Shown here: piece by piece, positions 47,030 through 59,114 of the stretch
Layout of the letters: every line of letters begins with the position of its first letter
Position numbering within the stretch: position 1 is the stretch's first letter
NCBI GenBank assembly: GCA_038087015.1
Contig: JASBNA010000005.1
Location: 1,922,001 to 1,986,000, forward strand
Length of the DNA: 64,000 nt
DNA from: Cerrena zonata
Lineage: Eukaryota > Basidiomycota > Agaricomycetes > Polyporales > Cerrenaceae
Direction: 5' to 3'
Translations under genes and position numbers: made by a program
Notes under the pieces: model-generated
Told to the model about the DNA's origin: nothing
Database searches by the model: none
What the model saw: the letters and a program-made list of their open reading frames with translations, nothing else

Positions 47030-47461
47030 ATGAATCACTTCAGGTCGCTACTGTTGTTCATTTTAACTTCAGTTTTTTGTACCGCCGTGTTGTCAGCGCC
47101 GCTGAAGTGAATATCATCATACCTATCCTCGATTCACGTAGCTGACAATTATCACTTGTAGTTCGCCGTATGGAAATCCCGATGACCATACCTCCCCCGT
47201 ACAAAACTGGAAATTGTGAGTAGTCACCCTGTACGATGGGAATTTTCAGGTCACATCCTAACACTTAATGTAGAGAAACTAGATTCGATCTCACAGAGTT
47301 TCTGCAAGAGTATACAGGAAGGTTCAATGACATCCATTCTGGTCCTGCGGCCCTTGCCAAAACAGTATGCATCCCTCCGCAATGTCGATGAAATCGATGA
47401 TTTCCATAATGTCAACTGTGTACTGCATGATCGTAGAATAGAAATTAGGACCTCGAATTGA
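47030..47461 (+). CDS. Small secreted protein, SSP family member F
   Basis: Exon 1 (47030-47106) encodes MNHFRSLLLFILTSVFCTAV then LSAPL. Exon 2 (47162-47215) encodes a segment with YGNPDDHTS, matching YENPDGHTS of member A. As in A, the conserved downstream frame (SGHILTLNVEKLDSISQSFC, later LRNVDEIDDF, stop at 47461) does not connect to exon 2 in phase by an ordinary short intron. A conserved GCAAGAG near 47,303-47,310 could serve as acceptor and would join in phase. It is the arm-2 counterpart of member A and convergent with FunK1 copy 4. Confidence 0.58.
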
Positions 47462-47870
47462 AACTGTGATAACAATCAGGAATCAGTAAGAAATATGGCG
47501 GACCATGTCACTGCTCCACATGCTAATATTACGAGCCCCTGGAAAGAGAAAGTAGATTTGAGATCGCATTTAATCTACTCCAGAGCTAGTGTCGGTTCTG
47601 TGAATCGTGGAACCGCATTGCAATTTACATAACTTGATGCGTAAAGTGGTGAAGTTTTCCTCAGATCAACTCTGGGCTTGACTTTCGAATAAAGGGTAGG
47701 GAAAGGAGAAACTCCGGTGTCTAACCTCAAATGCGTTTTTATCTCTACGCGCACTAAATTTCTGCAAGTTAAGTGTTGATTACAGTACTTTTGGTTGTTA
47801 ACATCGACAAGAAGATTATGGGTATTTTAACTAGGTATTAAGAGATCCATATCATATAACCTCGATGAAA

Positions 47871-50546
47871 TCACTTTCTCTTGGAATGGGTAGCCGGTTT
47901 TGAGGTCACAGTCTTTTGTTTCGACCTGCCCCGAGTTGGTGCCGCTTCTTTGCGAGGCTGAGGGGTAAATTTCGTTGGTTTACGGGTAACCACTGGTTTT
48001 GCTCTCGAACGTGTAAGATAACGGGGTGCCGTCTCTTGGGTCTCCTCCGCTTGCGGCTCGCTAGGTTCATTCGCCTTCAAATTGGCCCTGGAGCGTAGAT
48101 CGTATCGCCGAGGCTGCACGGTTTCGGAAGGGGGCGGAGAAGGAGCATCATCAAGAGGTTCGGCGATGAGGTCATCTGCGACAGGTTCAGGAACCTGGAC
48201 CTCCTCTGCTGCTTGCTCTCGTTGAACTTCAACATTTGGCCCGGACGTAAATGGTGCAGGAGCTCTCCCATCATTTCCTGTAGCGAATGTGGTGGCAATT
48301 GTGTTCCTGCGTTCTTTATCTGCTTCATTCTTAGGCTTTGCCGGCATTTGGTCTTCGAGCGCATCCTTCTCCGGCCATTCATTCGATGCCAAGGCTCGGT
48401 CAAAAAGCTCCAGCACAACGTCAACTTTGCCGATAAGCTCATGCTGCTTCAGAAATCCATCAGATTCCCTTGCGGGGGGAACGTTGGCATGAATGTGATA
48501 CATCTGGAAAAGCGCAGTAAGCTCGTGAAGGAGAACGTTGAGGGGTTTGCAAGTCCAATTGATGTTATTGGAAGCGAGACGATTGGATGTGAGGAATGTG
48601 TTCTTCTTGTTGCCACCGCTTGCAGGTGCGCCGTCCCGAGGCGCCTCATACTCGTCGAAGAAGTTGATGTTGAAGGTGGGATGGGTATGCTCGAAATAGT
48701 GAAACGAGATATATAACAACACCCAGTAGCAGGATTCCAAGTCGTCGTGGATCTCGTGGATCTTGCCGTTTTCCATCAGCATACCAATAGAGAGAAACTG
48801 CCATGTCCCCTACAAGACTGTCAGCAACATTCTGCCATCGAGTGGATATCGACTTACTGTTCGGCCTGGGTGTCGCATTTTACTGAGAAGAATATCCAGG
48901 GCATGGTCCCAATCATTGAGAACACCACGTCCTATGAGGCTGATCATGATGTTCCCAGCACTGATGTCACGGTGGAGAAGTTTGCCAGTCTCAAATGCGA
49001 TTTTGATGGCTACATAGATCATGGACAGAAGTTTAACTGAGTTCTGAGTCAGTGCATGTAAAAGCTTAAACTCACCAACTATCGCATCCCGAATCGCCTG
49101 CACAGATTCGCGAGACGAAGTAGCAGAAATAAGAGGAAACACAATCTCTTGCACAACACGGTAGTGCACATAGGTCTTGAGCGTGGCACATGGTACAAGC
49201 CACTTCGGTCGAACCTTCGCGTTCGCAAACGTCTGAGTAACAGTCTTCTGGATCTTGCGTCCATGCCTCACATCTTCGGCGGATAGTACAACGGGCAAGA
49301 AGGGTACTCCATGCTCTTGAAGCCTCTCATACACAATACCTTCCGCGGTTATCATATCGTCCTCGGTTCGCCAGGAGTCCTTGAGGAAGACAAGCCTCTT
49401 CTCAGTCAAGTCATAGGCAAGATATGCTCTAGTGGCCCGGCCACAAGGAGAGTCTGCATCCCAGAACGGTCTTCCAATAATCATCTTCCGCGTCGAGCCT
49501 GCGACCTTGACCTGAACTTTGAAGGCAGGCCAGGGGTACTCTGACTTGGAGGGTTTCTGAAGGGCAATCACATTTCTGCGACCTTTCTTCTTGCATTCCT
49601 TCTCGAACTGAGCGGTGGCCTTCCTGAGAAGCCTTCCTTCTTGGGGAGTAGGGATCTCCACTGTAGGATCGAAGCCACGATCTGCGGCAGACAGTCTACT
49701 GTAGCATGAGAAGAAGTAGGCAAGAATCTCGGGGTGTTTGTGGATGTCGATTAGCTCAGATACAGTACAGCCAGAGCGGTCCCAGCGATAGAAGCGAGCG
49801 AAGTGGCCACAGATCGAGAGCGAGAACAAGAATGTCCTGTGTTGTCGAGACATGACAGCCGCGGCGTAAGAGATTAGTTGACCTCGAGTACTTGCGCTCT
49901 GGCCGTTGTTCTTCTCCAAGGTAGTAAAATCCTCTTTCTGAGTGAACGCGTCCTGAGCACGTCTGGGTTTTATCTCAAGCCAGAAGTCCATAATATTGTA
50001 GGCCTTCTCATCTGAGAAAGGAAGGTTACGAGCGACTGCAGCGAGATCGGGTCGAATTCTGATGCCATGTTCGTCAAGAGCGTTCGCAACGGTGACCAAT
50101 CGGTAACCGGGAAAGATATTCGACTTGTTAATTATGTCGCACTACAAGAAGATATTAGTTTTATTGATGGGTAGCATAAATACCAGGAGACTTCTTACGA
50201 TGATAGGATACATACTGCTCTCCGTCATATCCCCAGTAATCTCAGAGAAATCCAACGCAGTCTCGGGTCGTGGGGTGTTCTTGTTGAACTTCATAAATTT
50301 CCTGAGGAATTCGCGTGCAGGCATTGGCCCAACAAATGAGCCAACCATCTCGTCAACAAGGAAATTACGCCTGTCGTTAGCGTCCGCGACGTAGCCACAC
50401 CACTGATTGAAGCCTTTAAGTTTGAAACAGACGGGCTGTTTATCATACGAATGTAAGACAACGTTGCTAGAGCCAGGAGTAGGAACTAGTGTGATGAATC
50501 GAGGGACCCTAGTCGGAAGGGCTTTTTCCGGGCGTAAGTGCGCCAT
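47871..50546 (-). CDS. FunK1 (fungal-type) protein kinase, copy 4
   Basis: Exons on minus 50546-50199, 50141-49076, 49009-48858 and 48809-47871 give 834 residues. It has the long N-terminal leader (about 67 residues before MVGSFVGPMPAREF), like copy 1. Core motifs: MSRQHRTFLFSLSICGHFAR, FYRWDRSGC, GKLLHRDISAGNIMI, GVLNDWDHALDILL, GTWQFLSIGML, DDLESCYWVLLYISFHYF. The C-terminal 180 residues are acidic then basic, with QPRRYDLRSRAN and APRYLTRSRAK boxes. All catalytic positions expected of the family are kept. It is convergent with SSP-F at a distance of about 410 bp. Confidence 0.94.
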
Positions 50547-50983
50547 TCTCAGGCAGCAAGGGGAAGAGGTGAGGGAGAGACATACCGGAAGTAAGACTGA
50601 TTAAATGGGGTCCACAGAGTGCTGTGCCGTTGGCCCCTCTGAAATGAAAGGGACAAAGAATTCAAAGCACGACTACATGTTTGAGAGGTCCTAGTCAATC
50701 ACTGGGGTCGCAAAGTACGCGGAGCTTACTTACCAGATGGTCGTTGTAGAACAAAGAACTGTAGCCGCCCATATAGCGTTTAGGTGCCTCTTATGACCAC
50801 ACCATGCCATGGACCCACAACCTTATTTGGGATGGTCTTCGGGCAGCCACCAAAATACTGTATGTTAAAATACGCCCATTCTTGAACTATGAGCTTGAGC
50901 ATTCTCATACATTCCATAGATTGTGTAGATATTACTTGTACATTTCCTCCTCTAGCCAAATACAAATCGAGTAGTGAAATGAT

Positions 50984-53365
50984 TCAGAAACCAGCCTGAG
51001 CGGCAGCTCGTTCCGCCAAGCTACCTCTCGCGGCCCATGCCTTCACATGCGAATGGTCCTCTACCCGCTCCCTGGCTTCCTCTTCAGAGAGCCCCCAAGC
51101 TCCTGCACCAGGCGTTTCAACCAGTAGCTTGTCCCCTTTGCCCATGAAAACCGTGGCTTTCCCTCCGATATTGATATTCCGCGCTTTGTTGCTGTTGGAA
51201 AGGTGAGTAATATCCGGGAATAAAGGCTGCTCCGAGGGGTCAACGAGATCACCATCCTTTGTACGTGGTTGTTTGATCCAAGTGTTCCGCCCCAAGGCAC
51301 CAGAGTGGCCACCTTCCATGCCGTACGGCTGCCGAGTTCGCCGCTGTTGGCGCATTCATTAGTTTTTCCTTGACATTCAGTGGCCAGAGACAAACATCGA
51401 CAAACCTCAGACAGTATCGATACCTGCAGGGGTTCTGTGAACTCGAACTCCCTGATTACTCCATCTCCACCCTTCCACTTTCCGTCGCCGCCGCTCCCTT
51501 CCCTTATTCCGAATTGGTGGATCAGAACAGGGTAACGACGTTCTAGGATCTCAACATCTCCAATACGCGTATTGGTGATATGGGTATGTACTCCAGACGT
51601 GCCGTGCCAGTTAGGTCCAGCACCCGACCCGCCTGCTACGGTCTATTCATCGTGAGTAGAGTAAAAAAAGGTAACATATCAGATATCGGATTACCTCGTA
51701 ATACCCCCATCCAGTAATGTTATTTCCATCTTTATCTTTTCCGCCTGCTCCGAATGTCACATTGCTACGTACGCTAGTAAGTGGCCAAGCCGGTACATCG
51801 AGAGAAGAATGGAGGAACCCACTTTGTACACCCCTGGCTAGCAGCACAAGCATGGAAAGCTTTCAGGACCACGTCTACGATTCGTTGAGAAGTCAAAACG
51901 TTCCCGCCACAAACAGCAGCCGTGAGCGATGGAGACAAAAGAGAGCCCTCGGGTATTTTGACTATTAGTGTGGATATATTCATTCATCAGTTATGATGGA
52001 GCAACGACGGGTGCGAGACATAAACTCAACTGGTAAGAGGGACTAGGCAGCCAGCGTTCAGAGGGATATCTGAGTCCAACATCGCCCTCATGCAGTATAT
52101 AACAGCTGAGTGCACAACAGAGATAGGAGCGTTGAGATTACCGCGAACTTCACAGCCGGTCCCTTTGAAGTCGAGCTCTGCAGAGCCTTCTGCTTCATTG
52201 ATCTCCACACGTAAGTTGATCTAGTACGGCAGACCAAAGGTTCGTAAGAGGTTTTTTCATGTATGAGTGATATGAAAGCTACTTACAGGAGAGCCATCAT
52301 CAAGATAGTCCGTAGCAGTGAGAATGTTGGAACCAGCGCGCTTGACCACATCCTTGAGCAGATTGCGGACAGACATCTCAGCGTTGGCACGAATGTGGTA
52401 CATGTATTCTTGTACAGTTTCGAGACCGTAGTCATCCACGACTGTTGAAAAGATGTCAAGCTCTAGACCGAGACCCGATAACAGCACATACTAGCTTGGA
52501 TGAGCTGGACACCCTTGTAGTTGGCAGCGATTTGCTACGGAAAGAGTTGGCATAGATGCGTTTGCCGGAACGAATGCACGTACCGCTTTCAAATCGCTCT
52601 CTACATCACGGATATTTCTGCACCCTGAGCTTCCGGGGTATTGTGCGGGTTTATCGATCATGTAATCATAAAGCCCATCCTTATCAAATACACCTTCCTT
52701 GACGATCTTGAAACTGACAATATGGGCACCTTCTTCGAAGATACTTGTAGAGGTAGGAGGCATGGACCCAGGAAGAATACCTCCGATATCGGCGTGGTGC
52801 CCTCGGGAAGCAGTAAAGAAGATGATTTCGTTAGATTGTGTGTCAAAGACAGGGCTTATAATCGTGATATCGGGAAGGTGTCTATTTGAAGGCATACGTA
52901 AGTTATTTGAAGAGTAAATGTGGAACAGGAAGAATAACATACGATCCTCCAGCATGGGGAGAGTTAGTCATGAATACATCCCCAGGCTTAATGTTCTTGT
53001 CGTGTAACTTCATCTGGTATTTGACAGCACTAATTTCATGTTACATTAGTAGCCATTTCAGTCTCGGGTAATTTTCAATTTAGATAGACACTCGGATCGA
53101 TGATGTCATACATCAAAATGTACGAATAAGAGACTCACAAGCTCATTGAACCTAGATGTATAGGAATAAATGGTGCGTTGGCCACAAGGTCACCATCTGG
53201 TGCAAACAATGCACACGAAAAGTCTAGACGTTCCTTGATGTTTGTGCTAATAGAGGTCTGCTGTAGGGAGCGTCCCATAGCTTCCGCCACACTCATGAAG
53301 CGATTGGCGAAGAGTGTCAGCAGAATCGGATCAGGTCCCTTAGAGTTAGCCTGTTTGTTCGTCAT
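50984..53365 (-). CDS. Hydantoinase-B half of 5-oxoprolinase (HyuB only)
   Basis: Ten exons on minus (53365-53139, 53029-52943, 52881-52584, 52534-52492, 52441-52287, 52220-52031, 51961-51823, 51764-51695, 51642-51424, 51343-50984) sum to 596 codons. Motifs: [70 protein letters not shown] and, near the end, [20 protein letters not shown]. This is the complete HyuB (B) domain of ATP-dependent 5-oxoprolinase, which opens 5-oxoproline to glutamate in the glutathione cycle. The usual fungal enzyme is about 1250-1300 residues with an N-terminal HyuA domain. That half is absent here: only about 400 bp separate this start from the next, divergent gene. It may be a truncated paralogue, a split gene or a stand-alone subunit. 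Confidence 0.9.
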
Positions 53366-53761
53366 GTTTGATCCCGGTGAGTAGCAGTTCGGTTTGAGAG
53401 GAACAAGATAGTAGATCTGGACAGGAAGGGGTTATCTCAAGCTGTACTAATCGCCTGATTTAGCTCTATAGATTAAAGGTCATGAGGCAATTTGTATACA
53501 CTAGTGTATATGACATAACTATACTAACTCACGATGAGCTTTCGCTTGCCAAAAGACTCCGTATTTCACGATTGAATACTTGTCATGAACGTCGTGATGA
53601 AAGAGTTGGTGTGATAAGATAGCGCCCACACACCTGGTCCTGACTTTCGACCACGACATTGTCCGTCCAATATCGCACCAACCTAGACATTCTACGACAT
53701 ATCTGGCTTGAGAACTGCAGCCTGAGGATACTACTGCTCTGACAAGTGTCGGCTTACATAC
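53366..53761. other. Divergent promoter region between HyuB and UBR7 genes
   Basis: About 400 bp between divergent starts. It is far too short for the missing HyuA domain and carries no motif of it. Confidence 0.5.
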
Positions 53762-55331
53762 ATGACGTCGTCCACGCTATCGGAGATCCTTGCCTCTCAA
53801 TCATCATTAGAGCAAGAGGCTGCCGAAGCCATCCCCTTCCAGTTTTCACAATGCACGTACTCTAAGGGGTACATTAAACAAGCGGTATACTGGTGTGTTA
53901 CTTGTGCAGAACCTCGGGGAATATGTGGAGCCTGTTCTGTTGCTTGTCATACGGACCATGAACAAGTCGAGCTTTTCCCAAAGCGACACTTTCGGTGCGA
54001 CTGCCCGACATCAGCTCTACCACACCAATGCACGCTACACAGGCACCTTGAAGATGTCAACGCCCAGAACAATTATGGTCAGAACTTCAGGGGTCAGTTC
54101 TGTCGTTGTGGACGTTCCTATGACCCACATGTGGAGAGAGAAACGATGATACAGTGTCTAGCGTGTGAGGTGTGTTGTGCTTGATTCTATAGGACATAAG
54201 TTGAACATTTACCCTGCAGGACTGGTTCCACGAGTCTTGTCTCAACTTGAGAGATCGGCCACCGTCACGGGAGCCTTCTCGGGAACCCACTCCCGTTGTT
54301 GAGGACCACAACGTACCAGAACAAAACGCGTTAGAGGAAGATGAGGACGCGCGTTCTGATGCGTCTTCCGACGGGCTACCACCACCATTAATTACCGCGC
54401 CGATGTATGAGTCGCTGATCTGTGCAGCGTGCGTGCATAACACTGAGGTTTTGAAAAAATGGGCGGGTACCCCTGGGGTAATGATGGTGGTACGCGACAT
54501 GCCTGATGGAAAGTGGAGAGTTATCGGTCATCCCTCTCACTCGGCCGATGTAGTAGATGTCAGTGGCGACAACGTGTCTTCCAACCCAACTATCGGTCAC
54601 AAACGCGCCCGTTCATCATCCACGGGTGATGATACTGTTTCAAAACGTCCTCGGGAGTCTGAAGAGCCCTCATCAGCTCTAGCTGAGTCCAGGCAACATT
54701 CCCCGTGTCTAGCACCAACACCAAATCCTTACGCCCAACGTATCCTCTCTTCCGCTCAATCACCTGTGGCGAGTAATGGAACATCGGAGTCAGGTCTTGG
54801 GGATGTTTTCTTGACGGACGGCTTCAGAGACCGTTGGTGTCGTTGCTCAAAGGCTTGTATCCTTTCTCACGAAATGCCAACTCCCAATACTAAGCTAATT
54901 GTAATTGTAGTGCCTAGCTTCGCTTCGTTCGCACCCATATCTTCTGGAAGAGGAAGAAACCTATGAACACCCAGAAGACCCTGATTTAGGTAGGCTGCAT
55001 TCTACAGAAATGTCCTCGGATCGAAGGGAGATTGAGTGTTGTTTGTTTCTAGGGCTCTCGCTTGAAGAACTTGGAATGCGTGCGCTGGAAAGGCTACCGC
55101 GTGACAAAGCGATAGATGGAATACGAGCGTTCAATGAGATGAGGTTCGTCCCGGCTTCAATAGACTCTTCCCTTCTTACGTCGAAGTCTGGGTCCTGATC
55201 GAAAAAAAATTCTCTGCAGGGATTCACTCATGAATCACCTTCGACCCTTTGCACAAGAAGGTCGAGAAGTGACGGAGGCCGATATCAAGGCCTTCTTTGG
55301 CGAGAAAATGGCTGCTAGAGGAAGCGACTAG
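53762..55331 (+). CDS. UBR7/Mlo2-type UBR-box and PHD-like protein, putative E3 ubiquitin ligase
   Basis: Exons 53762-54169, 54220-54852, 54911-54989, 55053-55143 and 55220-55331 give 440 residues. Residues about 29-90 form a UBR-type zinc finger (QCTYSKGYIKQAVYWCVTC, GICGACSVACHTDHE, HFRCDCP). Residues about 112-143 and 215-230 form a split PHD-like finger (FCRCGRSYD, MIQCLACEDWFHESCLN, LICAACV). An acidic, serine-rich middle and a C-terminal RWCRCSKCLASLRSHPYLLE region follow, all in the order known from UBR7 and fission-yeast Mlo2. The junction after RWCRCSK needs a GC-AG intron (54853-54910): the nearby GT alternative leads to a premature stop and loses the conserved CLASL. Nuclear N-recognin-like role by family. 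Confidence 0.92.
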
Positions 55332-56254
55332 GCATCGGTCAGGTAAATTCTGAACGCTCGATGATTGGATCTTGTATTGCTACTCCCGATTCCTCTCACG
55401 TTTCCACGGCTTGCTAGTTCTAACACAACGTTGTTTTCTCGAGAAAGGAAAAATCCCCGCTGGTCTGTGAATCCCCTCCGTTCACACATGTGATTCCAGA
55501 CCATCTGGACCGTAATTCCGGTTCTGGCTGAGAGCCACTGAGACCACACAGCTTTTAATGAAATTTCATAAACCAATAAACTCGGCAATCCATTGGGTAC
55601 CGAAATGCTGGAGACTTCATTTTACATTGCCGTGCATGCAACCTCGTTGGGATGGCCGTTTGCAGCAGGTTCTCAGTCCACCCAATTGCCTCTGCCGAAG
55701 GACGAGCAGCATGCAAGTGATGTAGCCTCTCACGGGCAAGATGCTTGCACAACGGAAAACAGCGACTTTCAGAGTCGTGTCATAGTTTGCCGGCTATCCA
55801 ATCGGAGGCTTGCGGCTTAGGCTGTTCGGTGACAGATGCCAGAGTTTTTGTTTTAGTTAACACTCCAAGTTGATGGCGTTGATCACTGCCTACATAAGTA
55901 AGTCTCAGTTTGTTAGGGTCAGCCTAAGGGGGACTAATCATCGCCAGGCACTGGTATCGCTGGTTGTACTTATGAGAAACACATTCTGAGCTTAGGACAA
56001 CGGCAGAGTAGGGGACACAACTGTCAAATCATATTCGAGAACACTACTACACAACTTTTCATCAGAAAAGCTGATTGGTATGAGAAATTATTCAGACGAG
56101 TGAGAAAATATGATTGGCTACAGTATTCGAGGAAGCCATCCGGAACGCAGCTCTCCACTCAAACATCTAGAAACCTGGTCAGTTCAACGGAGCCGTAGAA
56201 GATGTGAAATAAATAAACCGCACCTATTGACAAGCCAATCGTAGAGGCCATTGC
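55332..56254. other. Intergenic region before hydrophobin 1
   Basis: Short frames on both strands (55,328-55,588 and 55,593-55,820) lack recognisable motifs. No gene is supported. Confidence 0.45.
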
Positions 56255-56767
56255 CTACAAGTTAAGGCTGATGGGGAGGCAGCCAATGGAGATCAGGCCG
56301 CCCTATTTGATTCTGTCAGCATTTATTCCGACAATACAGATCGACACAAACTTACGACAGCGTTGTTCTGGCAGCAGACGGGGCTAGCGCTGCAGGAGTT
56401 TCCGCCGACACCGATGACGGAGATGGGAGAGCAACCCAAACCGACGAGGGCCGTGATATCAGTGAGGACGATACCGAGCAAACCAAGGATAGCGCTGACG
56501 GGATCAGAGCTGGCCTACAATATTGTTAGAAGTTGTATACCACCGACGAATATAGTTCAGGACACTGACAGCTTGGACCGAGTTGCAGCACTGAATGGGT
56601 CCAGTGTTGCATTGTCCCCCAGTGGCAGTTGGACCAGGAGCGGTCACCGTAATGGTCTTAGTAGGGGTAGGAGGAGTACCACCGCGGACCTCGAGGGGGG
56701 TGGCGGCCGCAAGAAGAGTAAGGGCGAAGAACATGTAGAAAAAGGCGGCGTAGATGCGAGCGAACAT
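56255..56767 (-). CDS. Class I hydrophobin 1
   Basis: Exons on minus 56767-56570, 56514-56356 and 56302-56255 give 134 residues. A signal peptide ([20 protein letters not shown]) precedes a threonine-rich linker and the eight-cysteine hydrophobin fold: [33 protein letters not shown] and [11 protein letters not shown]. Spacing C-x6-CC and the long C3-C4 loop are those of class I. Secreted protein that self-assembles at air-water interfaces on hyphae and fruit bodies (family knowledge). Exons 2 and 3 (159 and 48 nt) have the same length as in hydrophobin 2. Confidence 0.95.
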
Positions 56768-59114
56768 GTTGGTATAGAGCTGGACGGTTTAGGAGTAGAC
56801 ACTGAGAAGGAGTTCTGGTAGCCTGAGGAATAGTGGTATAAGCAAGCGGTATTTATACTGTTGCGAACAAATTTTTTCCAGAGCATATGTTTATTGTCGA
56901 AGCCGTTACGCGTTGTGGAATGACATATTCACAAGGGCCTCCTTGGCCGACCGCACTCGGATGCCCAGAGACGCATACAGCATCCCAGATAGGAACCTAT
57001 TTTGACGTGCACAAAAATGCCGAACACGCAAATCTCTCCAACTGGCAGGCGAAGACCGTTCAACAGCCATCCTGATTCGCTAGACATATGGGTTTGCTCC
57101 ACCCTGTGAGTTTGAACAAGGAACATGAGGATGAATAGCTCCCGACAATTTCAATATAACCTACCAAGTCCGTCACAATTCCTTTCATAACAGATGGACG
57201 GGCGGAAAAACATCTCTGGTAGTCTGATGGACCGTATTTGGTGAAGACGTATTAACAGTTCGGCATCCAAAGAGATGTGAGAGTAGTCTGTGGAGAGCTG
57301 TAGTATGATATCTATACGAACATGCAATATAGGAACTCTTCGAATAGTTTCCAGCCATATGGCAAGTCCCTGTAAAAGGACTCCAGGAGCAGGAACGTTC
57401 TTGGGTGAGGTAAGATCACGATGTCTCGTTTACTTCTGAAAATGGATAATCATAGTACTCTTGTCCGGCACCGATTATTTGGAGGCGACCCAATTCTTGA
57501 ATTCATTATGGGCTTGGCTTCCAGAATTATTTGACCTCTAACTGAAGGGTCTGGCCGTGACAGCGCATAAGCCTATAATCCATTCAGCCACACCATCAGG
57601 TGACAAAAGGTCGGAGCTGGGTAGAGCCTGAGGCCTGAGGATCTGAGAAAGTAAAAAGTAAGACCAGCTAGGATTCACCCAAGATATCTTAGATAATCAC
57701 CGGTGTAGAATGACATGCTGCAAACTTTGACCATACCTGCTAGCGTCACGGTGAAGCAAAAGGCAAGGATCAATCGATAAATGGTTACAATCACGTCCCA
57801 TAACCCCCATAACTAACAGCGAAGACTAATTGGATGTAGGTTCAGGATGTTGTTCGAACTGGAGGTTGACTTCGGAACGTTGGTCGATGATCATTGGAGG
57901 TTTTTGGACATCAAGTTACGTTATTTCAAAAATGGACTCGGACATTTGTGGGATTCGGGAATCGCCGTAGGGACGATAGCACATAGTACTATGACTGTAA
58001 CGTTTGCTATTATCATGAACTATCAGGACCTCTGTTACGGCGAAGGACTGAATCATGTAGGAGAAGCCGGTAATATGGTCTAGCATTAGGCTGCATATGT
58101 AAGTGTCTAACCATAATTACGCCTGCTTTCAACTCCTGTACAGGTCTGGGTTACCGTCCCTACACGAGATAAATGCGAAAATCGTGACACTAGGTACTAC
58201 TAGTAGGCCTGATACCTCGGAGATATGCCCAGACAGACTCTCCGGACCTTTCAAGTATTAGGCTAGTTTTCTCACTGGTGACCTCAAAATCCCTCCTGAT
58301 TGACGTATCAGTTTGACACTGACAGCATATTCAATTCAATACCCTCGCAGGTGACATCTGTCTAGCTCACTCTGAGGCCACAGCCTTGTATCATGACTGA
58401 TGCTCCGAGAAAATCCTCTTTGGTTTATCGTCACTCTGTTCGTGACGTTCTCTGACGTATCATTGGGTTTTCAATCACCGCCATGTGCAAAATCATGCAG
58501 ACCGCGTTGTAACACCACGAATGACTGCATGACGTCGGTGACCTGCGTAGTGTCGCGGTAATGGACCTTCTCCCCGAATCTCAAATTACACGTCGACTTG
58601 GTCTGAAAGTCTGAAGCTAACTTGACTGGCGATCGTATGACCCTCAATATTGATTGGTCATCCATTCTGAGCAAATACTCAGTAACTAATATGCTTTTTG
58701 TGTTCCGAGCTATCGCTGGGTAGTTATGGGTCCTTCTTATGATGTTAAACTGGTAACTGGTAACATTTATCTTTTCTTCATTCTACGTCTGATTCGGAGA
58801 GGACAAAGTGCGGCAGCAATGCGGAAGTTCTTTGGCATTCTCCAAGATATCATACCCCTTTTTTCTAGTTAGCTTCATGAAACGAGGTCAATTTATCCTG
58901 ACTGCAGGCATCTTCCCTACGCAACCGTGGCCTTCTAAACCATTCTAGCCAAACATTTTGTCTGACGTCCACTGAGAAGCTGCGCCGCATCTAGCTTGTA
59001 CTGACATGTATCATTCTACCACGGAAGCTGGACGTATAAAAAGCCCAACGTATTTTCCTGTCCCTCAGCCAAGTAACTTACCCTGTAAGCTCAACGCCTT
59101 CCAACACAATCAAT
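56768..59114. other. Long intergenic region between hydrophobins 1 and 2
   Basis: About 2.3 kb without a supported gene. The best open frame (57,847-58,083 +, 78 residues) has no motif. TATA-like sequence near 59,035 (acgtataaaaag) lies about 80 bp before the hydrophobin 2 start and is its likely core promoter. Confidence 0.5.

Larger units (their letters stand above)
36300..47590 (-). repeat. Segmental duplication, arm 2 (inverted), interrupted by hAT copy 2
   Basis: Read on minus, this arm shows SSP-F, spacer, alpha, P450-3, SSP-E and beta, the same order as 12.2-18.8 kb. The spacer between SSP-F and alpha is split by hAT copy 2 at 42,494-46,632. Flanking sequence on both sides (42,120-42,493 and 46,633-46,900) aligns with the continuous stretch at 13,560-12,950 of arm 1. 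Confidence 0.78.

Noticed and set aside
53366..53761. Missing HyuA domain of 5-oxoprolinase looked for upstream
   Set aside because: Only about 400 bp before a divergent gene and no HyuA-like motif in any frame.
57847..58083. 78-residue frame between hydrophobins 1 and 2
   Set aside because: No signal peptide, no cysteine pattern, no recognised domain and no intron evidence.
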